A DNA stretch of 64,000 nucleotides, taken from the NCBI GenBank assembly GCA_942491975.1, contig CALOCY010000004.1, forward strand, positions 930,001 to 994,000, written 5' to 3'. Under the pieces are notes generated by a model. That model did not search any database. It was given only the letters and a program-made list of their open reading frames with translations, and was not told where the DNA came from. Origin of the DNA: CALOCY01 sp942491975 (GTDB lineage: Bacteria > Bacteroidota > Bacteroidia > Bacteroidales > Prolixibacteraceae). The position numbers and the translations under genes were made by a program. This document shows, piece after piece, positions 54,883 through 63,504 of the stretch; position 1 is the first letter of the stretch; the number at the start of each line of letters is the position of its first letter.

Positions 54883-57558
54883 TTAAAGCCCGAATTTATT
54901 AAACCTGTAGGTAAACGAAAGCATAACATACCTGCCGATACCGTTTGATCGTATTTCGCGTAAATAGTTGAGTTCGCTAAAACGTTGTACGTTGGTATTC
55001 TTATTAAGCAGGTCAACAGCTTTCAGTGTTAAAGTCCCTTTATTGTTTTTCAGGAAATAGTGGTTAACCTCGGCCCCGATAAGCGGAATGCTAATCGACT
55101 GATCAAAACTCTTTGCCGAGTAATTATTTACATCAGCAATGACTTCAAAATTCCAATCGTCGTTAGGGGTATAACGGAGTTCGCCAAACCATGAAATATT
55201 AAAATACCGGTTGTTGAGTGACTCCTGCAGCGAGTACCACGAATTGGTCAAAGTGGCATTTACACCCGATGAAATATCCCATTTCTCTTTTTTCCGGTTA
55301 TCCAGGGTAACTGAAAAGCGGTGACTGAGATTGGTGTATTCATTTTCAATGGTATTGATAAAACTTGTGCCCCGGTTCCAGTTTTCGTCCCATTTCATTT
55401 TGATTTTAATTCCCAGTGGGCGTATAGGCGTGGAAAACTCCATGGAAGAACCGGCATTGTAAGTATTATCTACATTTACCGGTGTGCTTTCATATCCCAG
55501 GTTATCATTAATTATTCGCGACCAATTGATTTTATCTGTTGTAAGACCCCCTTTTAGTGAAAGGAGAAACGAGGTGAAGGAAAACTGGTCAAAAACATGC
55601 CAATTTAAATCCACTTGATGCAAATATTCGGGTTTAAGGTCGGGGTTTCCGTAATAGATTGCCAGTGGGTTGGTATTGTCTACTACCGGAAGCAAATGGC
55701 TTGCTGAGGGTGTATTGATAAAAGAGGAGTACGTTGCCCGGATACTTCGTCCGCTGCGATACCGGTACTCATACCTTGCATAAGGGGTAAAATAGAAGAA
55801 GTCACGTTTATTGCCGTTCTCTCCGTTTAATGTTGTTTCAAGCTTTCCTGCTTCAAACTGAAGCCTCAGGGCAAGGTTTGTTTTACGCGTGTCATAATTG
55901 AACACGAGTTTAGGTTTTATCCACTGGTATTGCCGTTCAAAATCAGGGCTTAGCGAATCAATAATCATTTTTGAGGGGGCGATATTTCCTTGTGTGCGCT
56001 CCAATGACTCAATGGTGTTTCCCATACTTATTTTAGGGGAGAGGAAAGTCCTTTTCCCCAACTGTTGCGATAGCGAGGCTGTAACAGAGTAGTCTGTTGT
56101 TTTCGTTTCATTATCCCGAAACTGATGTTCTAATATCTCCTCGACCGGTGCTATAAAGCGTGTATTGTTCTCAAACTGAAGGTTGTTTTTGCCACTTTCC
56201 CAGTCAGCACCCCCTGCCAGTTTAAAGATGGTCTTTCCCCGATTGAATTTTTTGGTGTATGAACCACTCACTTTCCCCGATGTGTTATCAGCATCATTGT
56301 AGGAATTACCTGTGAGTTCGTTTACCAATGTTTCATCGGTATAGCTTTCTGAGAAAATATCCCTTCGCATATCTCCATAATTTAGCGAGACATCCCCGTT
56401 TAAAATAATATTTTGGGTGGAGTCAATCCGGCTGCGAATTCCAAAGTTAAACCGGTGGGATTTGTTATTATTATTTTCGTTTAACACGCTCTCTTGTAAA
56501 AACTCATCCGATTCAGTATAGTTCCTGCTGGTTTCAACCTCTTCAAGGTTACTCTTTGTGCTGTTGCCCAGATAGCTCATGAAGACACGGTTCTGTTTTT
56601 TGGGAGCGTACGAGAAATTGAGTCCTCCCGATCTGGAGGTAATTTCCCCCGATACGGGTTGTCCGAAGCTACCATATTTATTGATAATTGTTATTCCTCC
56701 TCCGCCCATGGAACTCATTGAGCCTGAAAAACCGGATTCGTTGATATTATTGGTTCTTCCAAGTGCTGCAATTTGTGCTTTATTGGTAAAGTGGTACGCT
56801 TTAACACCACCCTTGTAGCGTTCATCGGTTCCCCCTCCTGCCGTTGCACTGCCAAACAGGGCGTTCTTCTTATCCTCTTTCAGCATCAGGTTTATCACTT
56901 TACTCCGGGTGCCGTCATCAATGCCCATAAATTCGGATTCATCTGATTTTTTATCAAAAACCTGCACCCTGTCAAGCGCATCAACAGGCACATTCTTTGT
57001 CGCTACTTTGGGGTCATTCCCGAAAAACTCTTTTCCGTCAACATATACTTTGTTTACATTTTCACCCTGCGCTTTGATATTCCCGGCCCTGTCGACCTCT
57101 ACCCCCGGAAGCTTTTTCAACAACTCTTCCACAATTGCTCCCGGTTTCGTTTTAAACGCTTTCACATTATACTCGATGGTATCTTTTTTGATCCAGAACG
57201 GGACATGCTCCCCCACAACTTTTATCTCATCAATACCAACCGGGCTGGGTTTCATTACAATAAGCTCTTTTGAATGTTCTTTTTCCGGAATGATTATTCC
57301 TTTATAGAAGGTTTCATAGCCAAGGAAAGCTGCTTGTAACAGGTATTCCCCTTTTTTGATGTTCTGAATATCGAAATGCCCCTGCTTGTCGGCAATTCCA
57401 AAGAATTCCATGATTGAATCGGCAGGGTTTAGCAAAACCACGGTACTGTATACCATTGGTTCCCCCTTTTCATTAAAGACATTTCCTGTGAGCGAGTAGT
57501 TTTGTCCTGTAGCACAGAATACAGTAATCAATAACATCAGGGTTAGGTAGTATCTCAT
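54883..57558 (-). CDS. TonB-dependent-receptor-like outer-membrane beta-barrel with carboxypeptidase-like N-domain
   Basis: The 891-residue protein has a signal peptide (MRYYLTLMLLITVFCATGQ). A CarboxypepD_reg-like beta-sandwich follows (residues ~20-100; SLTGNVFNEKGEPMVYSTVV). A plug-like domain (~115-225) has LLKKLPGVEVDRAGNI and VYVDGKEFFGNDPK. The large barrel ends in YVMLSFTYRFNKFGL, with the terminal aromatic signature. It is the SusC/outer-membrane-receptor type commonly paired with GLPGLI proteins. It probably takes up or exports an unidentified compound or peptide. Its upstream region shares a conserved block with two GLPGLI genes. Confidence 0.88.
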   Translation of the reverse strand: MRYYLTLMLLITVFCATGQNYSLTGNVFNEKGEPMVYSTVVLLNPADSIMEFFGIADKQGHFDIQNIKKGEYLLQAAFLGYETFYKGIIIPEKEHSKELIVMKPSPVGIDEIKVVGEHVPFWIKKDTIEYNVKAFKTKPGAIVEELLKKLPGVEVDRAGNIKAQGENVNKVYVDGKEFFGNDPKVATKNVPVDALDRVQVFDKKSDESEFMGIDDGTRSKVINLMLKEDKKNALFGSATAGGGTDERYKGGVKAYHFTNKAQIAALGRTNNINESGFSGSMSSMGGGGITIINKYGSFGQPVSGEITSRSGGLNFSYAPKKQNRVFMSYLGNSTKSNLEEVETSRNYTESDEFLQESVLNENNNNKSHRFNFGIRSRIDSTQNIILNGDVSLNYGDMRRDIFSESYTDETLVNELTGNSYNDADNTSGKVSGSYTKKFNRGKTIFKLAGGADWESGKNNLQFENNTRFIAPVEEILEHQFRDNETKTTDYSVTASLSQQLGKRTFLSPKISMGNTIESLERTQGNIAPSKMIIDSLSPDFERQYQWIKPKLVFNYDTRKTNLALRLQFEAGKLETTLNGENGNKRDFFYFTPYARYEYRYRSGRSIRATYSSFINTPSASHLLPVVDNTNPLAIYYGNPDLKPEYLHQVDLNWHVFDQFSFTSFLLSLKGGLTTDKINWSRIINDNLGYESTPVNVDNTYNAGSSMEFSTPIRPLGIKIKMKWDENWNRGTSFINTIENEYTNLSHRFSVTLDNRKKEKWDISSGVNATLTNSWYSLQESLNNRYFNISWFGELRYTPNDDWNFEVIADVNNYSAKSFDQSISIPLIGAEVNHYFLKNNKGTLTLKAVDLLNKNTNVQRFSELNYLREIRSNGIGRYVMLSFTYRFNKFGL

Positions 57559-57606
57559 ATCAAGCGTTTTTGTCAGATTTAGTTTTTAATAAAAAAAATG
57601 TTGGGA

Positions 57607-57674
57607 TAAAATTATGAAACCCCTGTGATGAAATCAGTTAAGATTTAGTTAAAATAATCTTTATGAAAAGTTAA
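57607..57674 (-). promoter_or_regulatory. Conserved upstream block A with AGTTAA repeats (before the receptor gene)
   Basis: AGTTAA occurs at 57636, 57647 and 57669 (plus strand), spaced 11 and 22 bases. On the minus strand TAATTTTA (57607-57614) may be a -7-like box downstream of the repeats. The block lies about 50-115 bases before the receptor ATG and matches blocks at 60592 and 61930. Confidence 0.55.
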
Positions 57675-57696
57675 AGGTTTACCGTGGCATGAAATA

Positions 57697-57727
57697 ATCC
57701 CTGCAAAGTATTTGTTCTTGCAGGGAT
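57697..57727 (-). terminator. Terminator after the GLPGLI gene at 57747
   Basis: ATCCCTGCAA and TTGCAGGGAT form a 10-bp stem 20 bases beyond the stop codon on the minus strand. Equivalent hairpins accompany the other two conserved upstream blocks. Confidence 0.6.
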
Positions 57728-57746
57728 TTAGAGAGGATGTATAGTT

Positions 57747-58544
57747 TTAGTCCTTAATTATCGTTGCACCTCTGCCTCCAACAACTGTTACGCTTTCGAT
57801 TGCTTCGCCATATTTCATTTCTTCCTTTTTTTCTTCAACAATTTTGTCAAATTGCTTTTGGGTTAATTTTTTACCCTTTGCAGGTTTTGTGAAAAGAGTT
57901 TTATCAACAGGGGTATCCAGGTCTATTGAAGTTGCAGTAATGGAGTACTTTCCGTCACTACTTTCAATAGCGAGGATTATACCCGGGAGCCCGTAAAACT
58001 TTTCGGGGCCTGCCGGAATAGCAATTTTAGGGGTAAACCAGGCCGTGATTTTTTTTTCATCTTCTTCTAAAACAGCTTCCTGGCAAGGATAATCGAGGAT
58101 TGTTTTTTGCCTGCCCGTAATTTTCCATTTTGTGGCATCCATCTCCTGCTCAATTAAAAACAGGCGTGTCATGAATTCACGTTGTTCAACCTGTTTTTTG
58201 TTTTTCAGGTTAGTGAATACTTTATTATCTGCCCTGCTTGCATAGGTGTGAACAATTATCATTGCACCACCTCCCATATCTTTTTTTAAGGCACCATTAT
58301 GCTCTGTGTTATGATTTTTTTGATAAAATGTTGCTTCTTTATTAAAATATAATACTTGATCTGAATACCTCTCTTTGGGAAGCATGGCAGCAACCTGTGC
58401 TGATTGTTGATCAAATTTAGGTTCTATTTTTTTAAGTTCTTTGTAATATACTGTGCCACTTTGAACGGTTCCTTCCGGATTGTTTTGTGCATGAGCTACT
58501 GTGCAAATTACAAGTGTTGCGAAAGCTAATAACGTTTTTTTCAT
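57747..58544 (-). CDS. GLPGLI-family protein
   Basis: The protein is about 265 residues. The ATG at 58544 gives a normal signal peptide (MKKTLLAFATLVICTVAHAQ); the longer frame from 58595 puts charged sequence in front. It has FYGLPGIILAIES, the signature from which the family is named, preceded by DYPCQEAVLEEDEKKITAWF. GLPGLI proteins are periplasmic or outer-membrane-associated and usually sit beside TonB-dependent receptors, as here. Their function is not established. It is one of four paralogues in this cluster and lies 188 bases upstream of the receptor gene. Confidence 0.88.
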   Translation of the reverse strand: MKKTLLAFATLVICTVAHAQNNPEGTVQSGTVYYKELKKIEPKFDQQSAQVAAMLPKERYSDQVLYFNKEATFYQKNHNTEHNGALKKDMGGGAMIIVHTYASRADNKVFTNLKNKKQVEQREFMTRLFLIEQEMDATKWKITGRQKTILDYPCQEAVLEEDEKKITAWFTPKIAIPAGPEKFYGLPGIILAIESSDGKYSITATSIDLDTPVDKTLFTKPAKGKKLTQKQFDKIVEEKKEEMKYGEAIESVTVVGGRGATIIKD

Positions 58545-58660
58545 GGTTAAAGAGATTTTGACTGTTATATTTAATTTAGAGATATCCAGTTTCAATGAAT
58601 AACGAATTAGGATTAAAAATATAGCAGCATTTTTTTATACAAAAAGGTGATTTGCCCGTT

Positions 58661-59467
58661 TTAGTTACTTATGATCATATTGCCGGGACTGGCCCCTTTG
58701 ATTGTTATTGAATTAAAGATTTCATTGCCATTGTTCTCTTTCTTTTTCTTTTCAACAATTTTATCAAATTTTTCTTTGGTTATTTTTTTCCCTTTCGTAG
58801 GAATTTCAATAAGGTTATTGTCAATGGGGGTTAAATCAATTGATGTGGCTGTGATAACATGTTCTGCATTGTTACTTTCAATAGCAAGAATCATCCCCGG
58901 TAGCCCGTAAAAACTATCCGGCCCTGAAGATATAGGAATGTTCGGTGTAAACCAGGCAGTGGTTTTTTCCCCATTTTCTTTTAAAATGGCTTCCTGACAG
59001 GAATAATCAAGAATGGTTTTCTGTTTTCCCGTGATTTTCCATTTTTTGGCATCAATCTTTCTTTCAATTAAAAACAGGCGTGTCATAAATTCACGTTGTT
59101 CAATTTGTTTTTTGCTGTTTAGATCTGTAAATATTTTATTATCAGCAGTGTTTTCAAATGAGTGAATTATCATTGTTGCCCCATTTTCCAACTCTTTTTT
59201 TAGGGAACCATCATTTTCGCTCTCTTCATCATTGAGATAAAGTGTGGCATCTTTATTAAAATAAAGCTTTTTTCCGGTACAACTTTCTTTTGGAAGCCCT
59301 GCGGAAGGTTTCGTTACAATCACTATGTCATCACCGGATTCAAAATTTATTTTTTTTGTTTCATTATAAGTAATTGTGCCACTTTGAATAGCTTCTTTCG
59401 GATTGTTTTGGGTGTGAGCTACTGTACAAATTACAAGTGTTGCGAAAGCTAATAACGTTTTTTTCAT
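58661..59467 (-). CDS. GLPGLI-family protein
   Basis: The 268-residue paralogue of the preceding gene has a nearly identical signal peptide (MKKTLLAFATLVICTVAHTQ) and FYGLPGMILAIES. Its upstream ~90 bases (59468-59550) match those before the 57747 gene, so these two arose as a pair by duplication including the promoter region. They lack the AGTTAA block that precedes the other pair. The C-terminal part (KKITKEKFDKIVEKKKKENN) is lysine-rich. Confidence 0.88.
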   Translation of the reverse strand: MKKTLLAFATLVICTVAHTQNNPKEAIQSGTITYNETKKINFESGDDIVIVTKPSAGLPKESCTGKKLYFNKDATLYLNDEESENDGSLKKELENGATMIIHSFENTADNKIFTDLNSKKQIEQREFMTRLFLIERKIDAKKWKITGKQKTILDYSCQEAILKENGEKTTAWFTPNIPISSGPDSFYGLPGMILAIESNNAEHVITATSIDLTPIDNNLIEIPTKGKKITKEKFDKIVEKKKKENNGNEIFNSITIKGASPGNMIISN

Positions 59468-59587
59468 GGTTAAAGGAATTTTGAATGTTATATTTTTAAT
59501 TAGAGATATTCAGTTTAATGAATAACGAATTAGGATTAAAAATGTAACAGCAATATTGTACAGATTTAAGAATACCTGTAAAAAAAG

Positions 59588-59620
59588 AACTTTCCTAAAG
59601 GTTCAAACTTTAGGAAAGTT
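59588..59620. repeat. Palindrome, copy 4 of 4
   Basis: AACTTTCCTAAAGGTTC then AAACTTTAGGAAAGTT is almost identical to the element at 8030. It lies downstream of the GLPGLI pseudogene (minus strand). Confidence 0.8.
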
Positions 59621-59687
59621 ATATAAAATGATGAAATAATCTTTTTGTAAGAAGAGAGGGTGAGGTTAAAAAGATTGGTGCTGAACG

Positions 59688-60531
59688 TTATTTTACATCA
59701 ATATTAAAAGCCGTCCCATCGTCAACCTTAAATATCTGTTTTTCTTTTTGTCCACCACTGAGATTTATTCTTAGTGTTTCCGTGTTGGTATTTCCTTCTT
59801 TCTTTTTCTTTTCAACAATTTTGGCAAATTTTTCTTCGGTCACTTTCTTTCCTTTTTTAGGGACTTTAAGCAAACTTTTATCAATGGGTGTTAAATCTAC
59901 TGAAATGGCCGTTATAGCATATTTCCCATCACTACTTTCAATGGCAAGGATCATTCCCGGGAGCCCGTAAAATTTGTCGGGACCCGATGAAACGGCAATG
60001 GCCGGGGTAAACCATGCAATGGTTTTTTCTCCCTCTTTTTGTAGCACAGCTTCCTGACAGGGATAGCCGAGGATAGTTTTCTGTTTTCCCGTGATTTTCC
60101 ATTTCGCAATATCAATTTCCCGCTCAATCAAAAACAGGCGTGTCATGAATTCACATTGTTCAACCTGCTTTTTGTTTTTCAGGTCGGTAAATATTTTATT
60201 CTCAGGCACTCCCAAGCGTTTGAATTTTTAATGTCCCGATACCTTCAATATCTTTTTTTAGCGAGCCATCATTTTCGCTCTTTTCATCGTTAAGGTAAAG
60301 TGTTGCATCTGCATTAAAAAAGAGTTTTGTCCCTTTGCAGGTCTCTTTGGGAAGTACTAATGTAGAGTTAGAAGATGCATTTACTGTCATATTGTCCTTG
60401 GTTATAAAGGCTGATTTTTTGATCTCATTGTACCTGATTGTTCCGCTTTGACCCGCTTTAGCTTGGTCATTTTGTGCATAAACTGCAGCAAAAAAACAGA
60501 GTGCCGCAAAAATAGATAGTACTTTTTTTAT
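59688..60531 (-). pseudogene. GLPGLI-family pseudogene (lost start codon and frameshift)
   Basis: The sequence is a close copy of the 61017 gene and has two lesions. The start codon is ATA instead of ATG (60531-60529; TAT on the plus strand where the intact copy has CAT after the same six T residues). Around 60204-60215 a net two-base loss brings a TGA into frame just before the ENKIFTDLKNKK segment, after which the reading frame continues to the GLPGMILAIES motif and a normal stop. The upstream region is intact. No protein of normal length can be made. Recent loss is suggested by high identity to the intact copy. Confidence 0.85.
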
Positions 60532-60583
60532 TGAATTATAGTTTTTTAAAGATTTATCGGGATAAAAGTATATAACCCTTATG

Positions 60584-60635
60584 ATATAATAAGTTAAGGT
60601 TTAGCTAAAATAATCCTTATGAAAAGTTAAAGGTT
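60584..60635 (-). promoter_or_regulatory. Conserved upstream block B with AGTTAA repeats (before the pseudogene)
   Basis: AGTTAA at 60592, AGCTAA at 60603 and AGTTAA at 60625 keep the 11- and 22-base spacing. A 12-bp hairpin, ATCCCTGCAAAG / CTTTGCAGGGAT, lies at 60653-60686, and a -7-like TACTTTTA lies about 20 bases nearer the gene. The regulatory block is preserved although the gene is broken. Confidence 0.5.
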
Positions 60636-60883
60636 TACCGTGGCGTGAAATAATCCCTGCAAAGTATCTATTGTCTTTGCAGGGATATATATCGGTGCGG
60701 AGTGTATGCACAGTGAACACGGTTCCGATTAAATATACGAAGTATTTTTAAATCGGAAGTAAAGTGTGAGGTGTGTATCAAAAAAAGTTTTGTTGTTCAT
60801 TGTGTATGACACTCGTGTTATGCTTCTGTACGGCGCAGCGAGACAGCGCAAGCCACCACTAACTTTTTTTGAGCTCCGCACCG

Positions 60884-60967
60884 TTGATGCTTCATTAGGT
60901 TTTGGGAGTTTCGTGGAGCGAAACGTAGAAACCGTAAGGCTTGCGTAGCAGCCGTATGAAGCATCAA
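60884..60967. repeat. Structured intergenic sequence with 12-bp inverted repeat
   Basis: TTGATGCTTCAT (60884-60895) and ATGAAGCATCAA (60956-60967) are perfect inverse copies. They enclose a smaller GTTTCG-TGGAG-CGAAAC hairpin and a near-match of the nearby ggcgcagcgagacagcgc string. It may be a dispersed repeat or an untranslated RNA. The 89-codon frame over this stretch on the minus strand resembles a repeat shadow rather than a gene. The rest of the 60687-61016 gap has nothing I recognise. Confidence 0.4.
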
Positions 60968-61016
60968 TGTAGGAATAAACAACTAAATAGCGCCTCAAAG
61001 ATACGGGCTAAAAATG

Positions 61017-61868
61017 TTATTGTATATCAACTTTAACAGATCCCCCGTCTTCATTTTGAAATACCTGCATTCCTCCCTGTCCTTCACTGAGATCTAATGT
61101 TACTGTTTCAACATTTATGTTGCCATCATTTTCTTTCTTTTTCTTTTCAACAATTTTGGCAAATTTTTCTTCGGTCACTTTCTTTCCTTTTTTAGGGATT
61201 TCAAGTAGATTTTTATCAATAGGTTCCAGATCTACTGAAATGGCCGTTATAGCATGTTTCCCATCACTACTTTCAATGGCAAGGATCATTCCCGGGAGCC
61301 CGTAAAATTTGTCGGGACCCGATGAAACGGCAATGGCCGGGGTAAACCATGCAATGGTTTTTTCTCCCTCTTTTTGTAGCACAGCTTCCTGACAGGGATA
61401 GCCGAGGATAGTTTTCTGTTTTCCCGTGATTTTCCATTTCGCAATATCAATTTCCCGCTCAATCAAAAACAGGCGTGTCATGAATTCACGTTGTTCAACC
61501 TGCTTTTTGTTTTTCAGGTCGGTAAATATTTTATTCTCAGCGGTACTCTCAAATGTTTGGATTGTTATTGTTGCCCCGCCTTCCAGCTTTTGTTTCAACG
61601 AACCATCATTTTCACTCTCTTTGTCGTTAAGGTAAAGTGTTGCATCCGGGTTAAAACAGAGTTTTGTCCCTTTGCAGGTCTCTTTGGGAAGTACTAATGT
61701 AGAGTTAGAAGATGCATTTACTGTCATATTGTCCTTGGTTATAAAGGCTGATTTTTTGATCTCATTGTACCTGATTGTTCCGCTTTGACCCGCTTTAGCT
61801 TGGTCATTTTGTGCATAAACTGCAGCAAAAAAACAGAGTGCCGCAAAAATAGATAGTACTTTTTTCAT
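61017..61868 (-). CDS. GLPGLI-family protein (intact copy of the pseudogene)
   Basis: The 283-residue protein has a signal peptide (MKKVLSIFAALCFFAAVYAQ) and FYGLPGMILAIESSDGKH. The N-terminal half (KKSAFITKDNMTVNASSNST) is polar and the C-terminus is lysine-rich, then acidic. It shares nearly all its sequence with the pseudogene at 59688. It is the most upstream gene of the minus-strand GLPGLI/receptor cluster and carries the AGTTAA block in its upstream region. Confidence 0.9.
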   Translation of the reverse strand: MKKVLSIFAALCFFAAVYAQNDQAKAGQSGTIRYNEIKKSAFITKDNMTVNASSNSTLVLPKETCKGTKLCFNPDATLYLNDKESENDGSLKQKLEGGATITIQTFESTAENKIFTDLKNKKQVEQREFMTRLFLIEREIDIAKWKITGKQKTILGYPCQEAVLQKEGEKTIAWFTPAIAVSSGPDKFYGLPGMILAIESSDGKHAITAISVDLEPIDKNLLEIPKKGKKVTEEKFAKIVEKKKKENDGNINVETVTLDLSEGQGGMQVFQNEDGGSVKVDIQ

Positions 61869-61899
61869 CGGATTTAGTTTTTAATGAATATTTATTGGG

Positions 61900-61968
61900 A
61901 TAAAAGTATGCAGCCCTTATGATGAAATAGGTTAAGGTTTAGTTAAAATAACCTTTATGGAAAGTTAA
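61900..61968 (-). promoter_or_regulatory. Conserved upstream block C with AGTTAA repeats
   Basis: GGTTAA at 61930, AGTTAA at 61941 and AGTTAA at 61963 repeat the 11- and 22-base spacing of blocks A and B. A TACTTTTA -7-like box lies between the repeats and the ATG on the minus strand. The block starts about 62 bases before the GLPGLI start. The hairpin near 61992 is degenerate. Confidence 0.55.
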
Positions 61969-62144
61969 AGGATTATTGTGATATGAGATATCTCCTGCAA
62001 GGTATTTGTCTTTGCCGGGGTAGTATTGAGTTGCTAAAACGTTTTAAGCATTTTAAAGTGCTTATTGGTACGTTTTTGTAGATCAAGGGGAATACCCTTT
62101 TTCTACTACTGTTTATATATTGTTTTTTTTGTGCTAACTTTTAT

Positions 62145-62152
62145 TAAATTTG
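62145..62152 (+). promoter_or_regulatory. -7 box TAAATTTG of the clostripain-like gene
   Basis: TAAATTTG matches TAnnTTTG, 17 bases before the ATG at 62169. The T-rich stretch upstream could hold the -33 element, but no exact TTTG lies at the ideal distance. Confidence 0.45.
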
Positions 62153-62168
62153 AAAAAAATAACTAACA

Positions 62169-63497
62169 ATGAGAAGGGCACATCTATTGTATATAGGATT
62201 ATTTATCTTTTTAGTTCAGTGGGGTATTTCGTGTGATGAAGAAAAAGAGGGTATTGCTCCAAGCCCCAATACGGTTACTCCAGATATAGTTACATCAGAT
62301 ACAATATCAATTATAGATACGGTTATGCCCAAAGCCAGTTGGACATTTATGTTGTATGATGCAGCGGATTTTAAAGGGTATGACCCGTTGATTGATTTTG
62401 CTAAAGAAGTTCATTCTTCAGATCAGGTTTATTATGTTGTATTACGTGATGGTTTTGAGGAAGTAGAAGGCGGATTATACTATGTTGACGGAATAAATCA
62501 GCCCCGGTTATTACAAAAAAAAGGGGAGATAAATATGGGGAGTGAAACGGTGCTTGCAGATTTTATAGCGTATAGCAAGAAAAAATTCCCAGCTGAAAGA
62601 TATGCCTTATTGTTTTATGATCATGGTGGAGGATGGCGGGGAGCTTGCTGGGATAAAACCAATGGCTCGGATAACCTCAGTATGGATGAAATACAAGGAG
62701 CAATATCCAATACAGGGGGGGTTGATTTTGTTATTAATACAGCACCTTGTCTCATGGGGGCAGTAGAATCAGTATATGAACTGAGAAATGACGTGGATGT
62801 ATATATAGGCAGTGAAAATACCAGCGGCTATTGTTGGTGGTTTAGTACCCTGGAACAAATTAATAATCTGCTTATTGACCAACCGGATATTGATAATTAC
62901 TCTTTAGCAGATTTTATCATCCGGAAAATAGATGATAATCATATTCAATGGAGACAAAGTAGTTATGTTGATGCCGAAGAATATACGATGGTGGCTGTAG
63001 ATCCAGGTAAAACTTTAAGCCTGGTACAGGCTATAGATAGTCTTGCCCTGATGTATCTTTCACAACCGGATTCTCTTAAAAAGATGTTGAATGCTGCAGA
63101 TTCAAATATGACTTTTTTTAGCACAGGTTACGTAGATATTGGTTCTTTTATTTATCAATTACTAAGTTTGGAAGATGATCCTGAAATTTGTGTAAAATTA
63201 AACAACGTGATACAGAAGCTTAATGAGTGTGTAATAAGTGAATGTCATGGAACTAATTTTCAGGTTGCTGAAGGCTTAAATATATTTTTCCCCGGTCGGT
63301 TAAGAGAAAATGAAGCTAATGTCTTATTAGATTTATATCAAAATTGCGGATTGGACTTTGCCAGAGCAACTCATTGGGGTTTATTAATGAATAAGATGTA
63401 TGGAACAGGGACGGTGTCAACGAAATCTTCTTCATATACGAATACATCAACCGGGATTCCATATGAATTAAATCATTTTTATCCAATAAAGCATTAA
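62169..63497 (+). CDS. Clostripain-like (C11-type) cysteine peptidase lipoprotein
   Basis: The 442-residue lipoprotein has a signal ending WGISC (Cys22). The catalytic dyad is visible as His152 in YALLFYDHGGGW and Cys194 in NTAPCLMGAVE, the order and surroundings of clostripain/C11 peptidases. The N-terminal core (ASWTFMLYDAADF) also fits. C11 enzymes usually cleave after Arg or Lys and self-process. As a lipoprotein it is surface- or periplasm-anchored. It is convergent with the last gene, with only an 8-base gap. Confidence 0.85.
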   Translation: MRRAHLLYIGLFIFLVQWGISCDEEKEGIAPSPNTVTPDIVTSDTISIIDTVMPKASWTFMLYDAADFKGYDPLIDFAKEVHSSDQVYYVVLRDGFEEVEGGLYYVDGINQPRLLQKKGEINMGSETVLADFIAYSKKKFPAERYALLFYDHGGGWRGACWDKTNGSDNLSMDEIQGAISNTGGVDFVINTAPCLMGAVESVYELRNDVDVYIGSENTSGYCWWFSTLEQINNLLIDQPDIDNYSLADFIIRKIDDNHIQWRQSSYVDAEEYTMVAVDPGKTLSLVQAIDSLALMYLSQPDSLKKMLNAADSNMTFFSTGYVDIGSFIYQLLSLEDDPEICVKLNNVIQKLNECVISECHGTNFQVAEGLNIFFPGRLRENEANVLLDLYQNCGLDFARATHWGLLMNKMYGTGTVSTKSSSYTNTSTGIPYELNHFYPIKH

Positions 63498-63504
63498 CAG
63501 TTTA

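Noticed and set aside
60729..60998. An 89-codon frame on the minus strand in the intergenic gap
   Set aside because: It covers the structured repeat and has no recognisable domain or signal; it is better explained as repeat translation.
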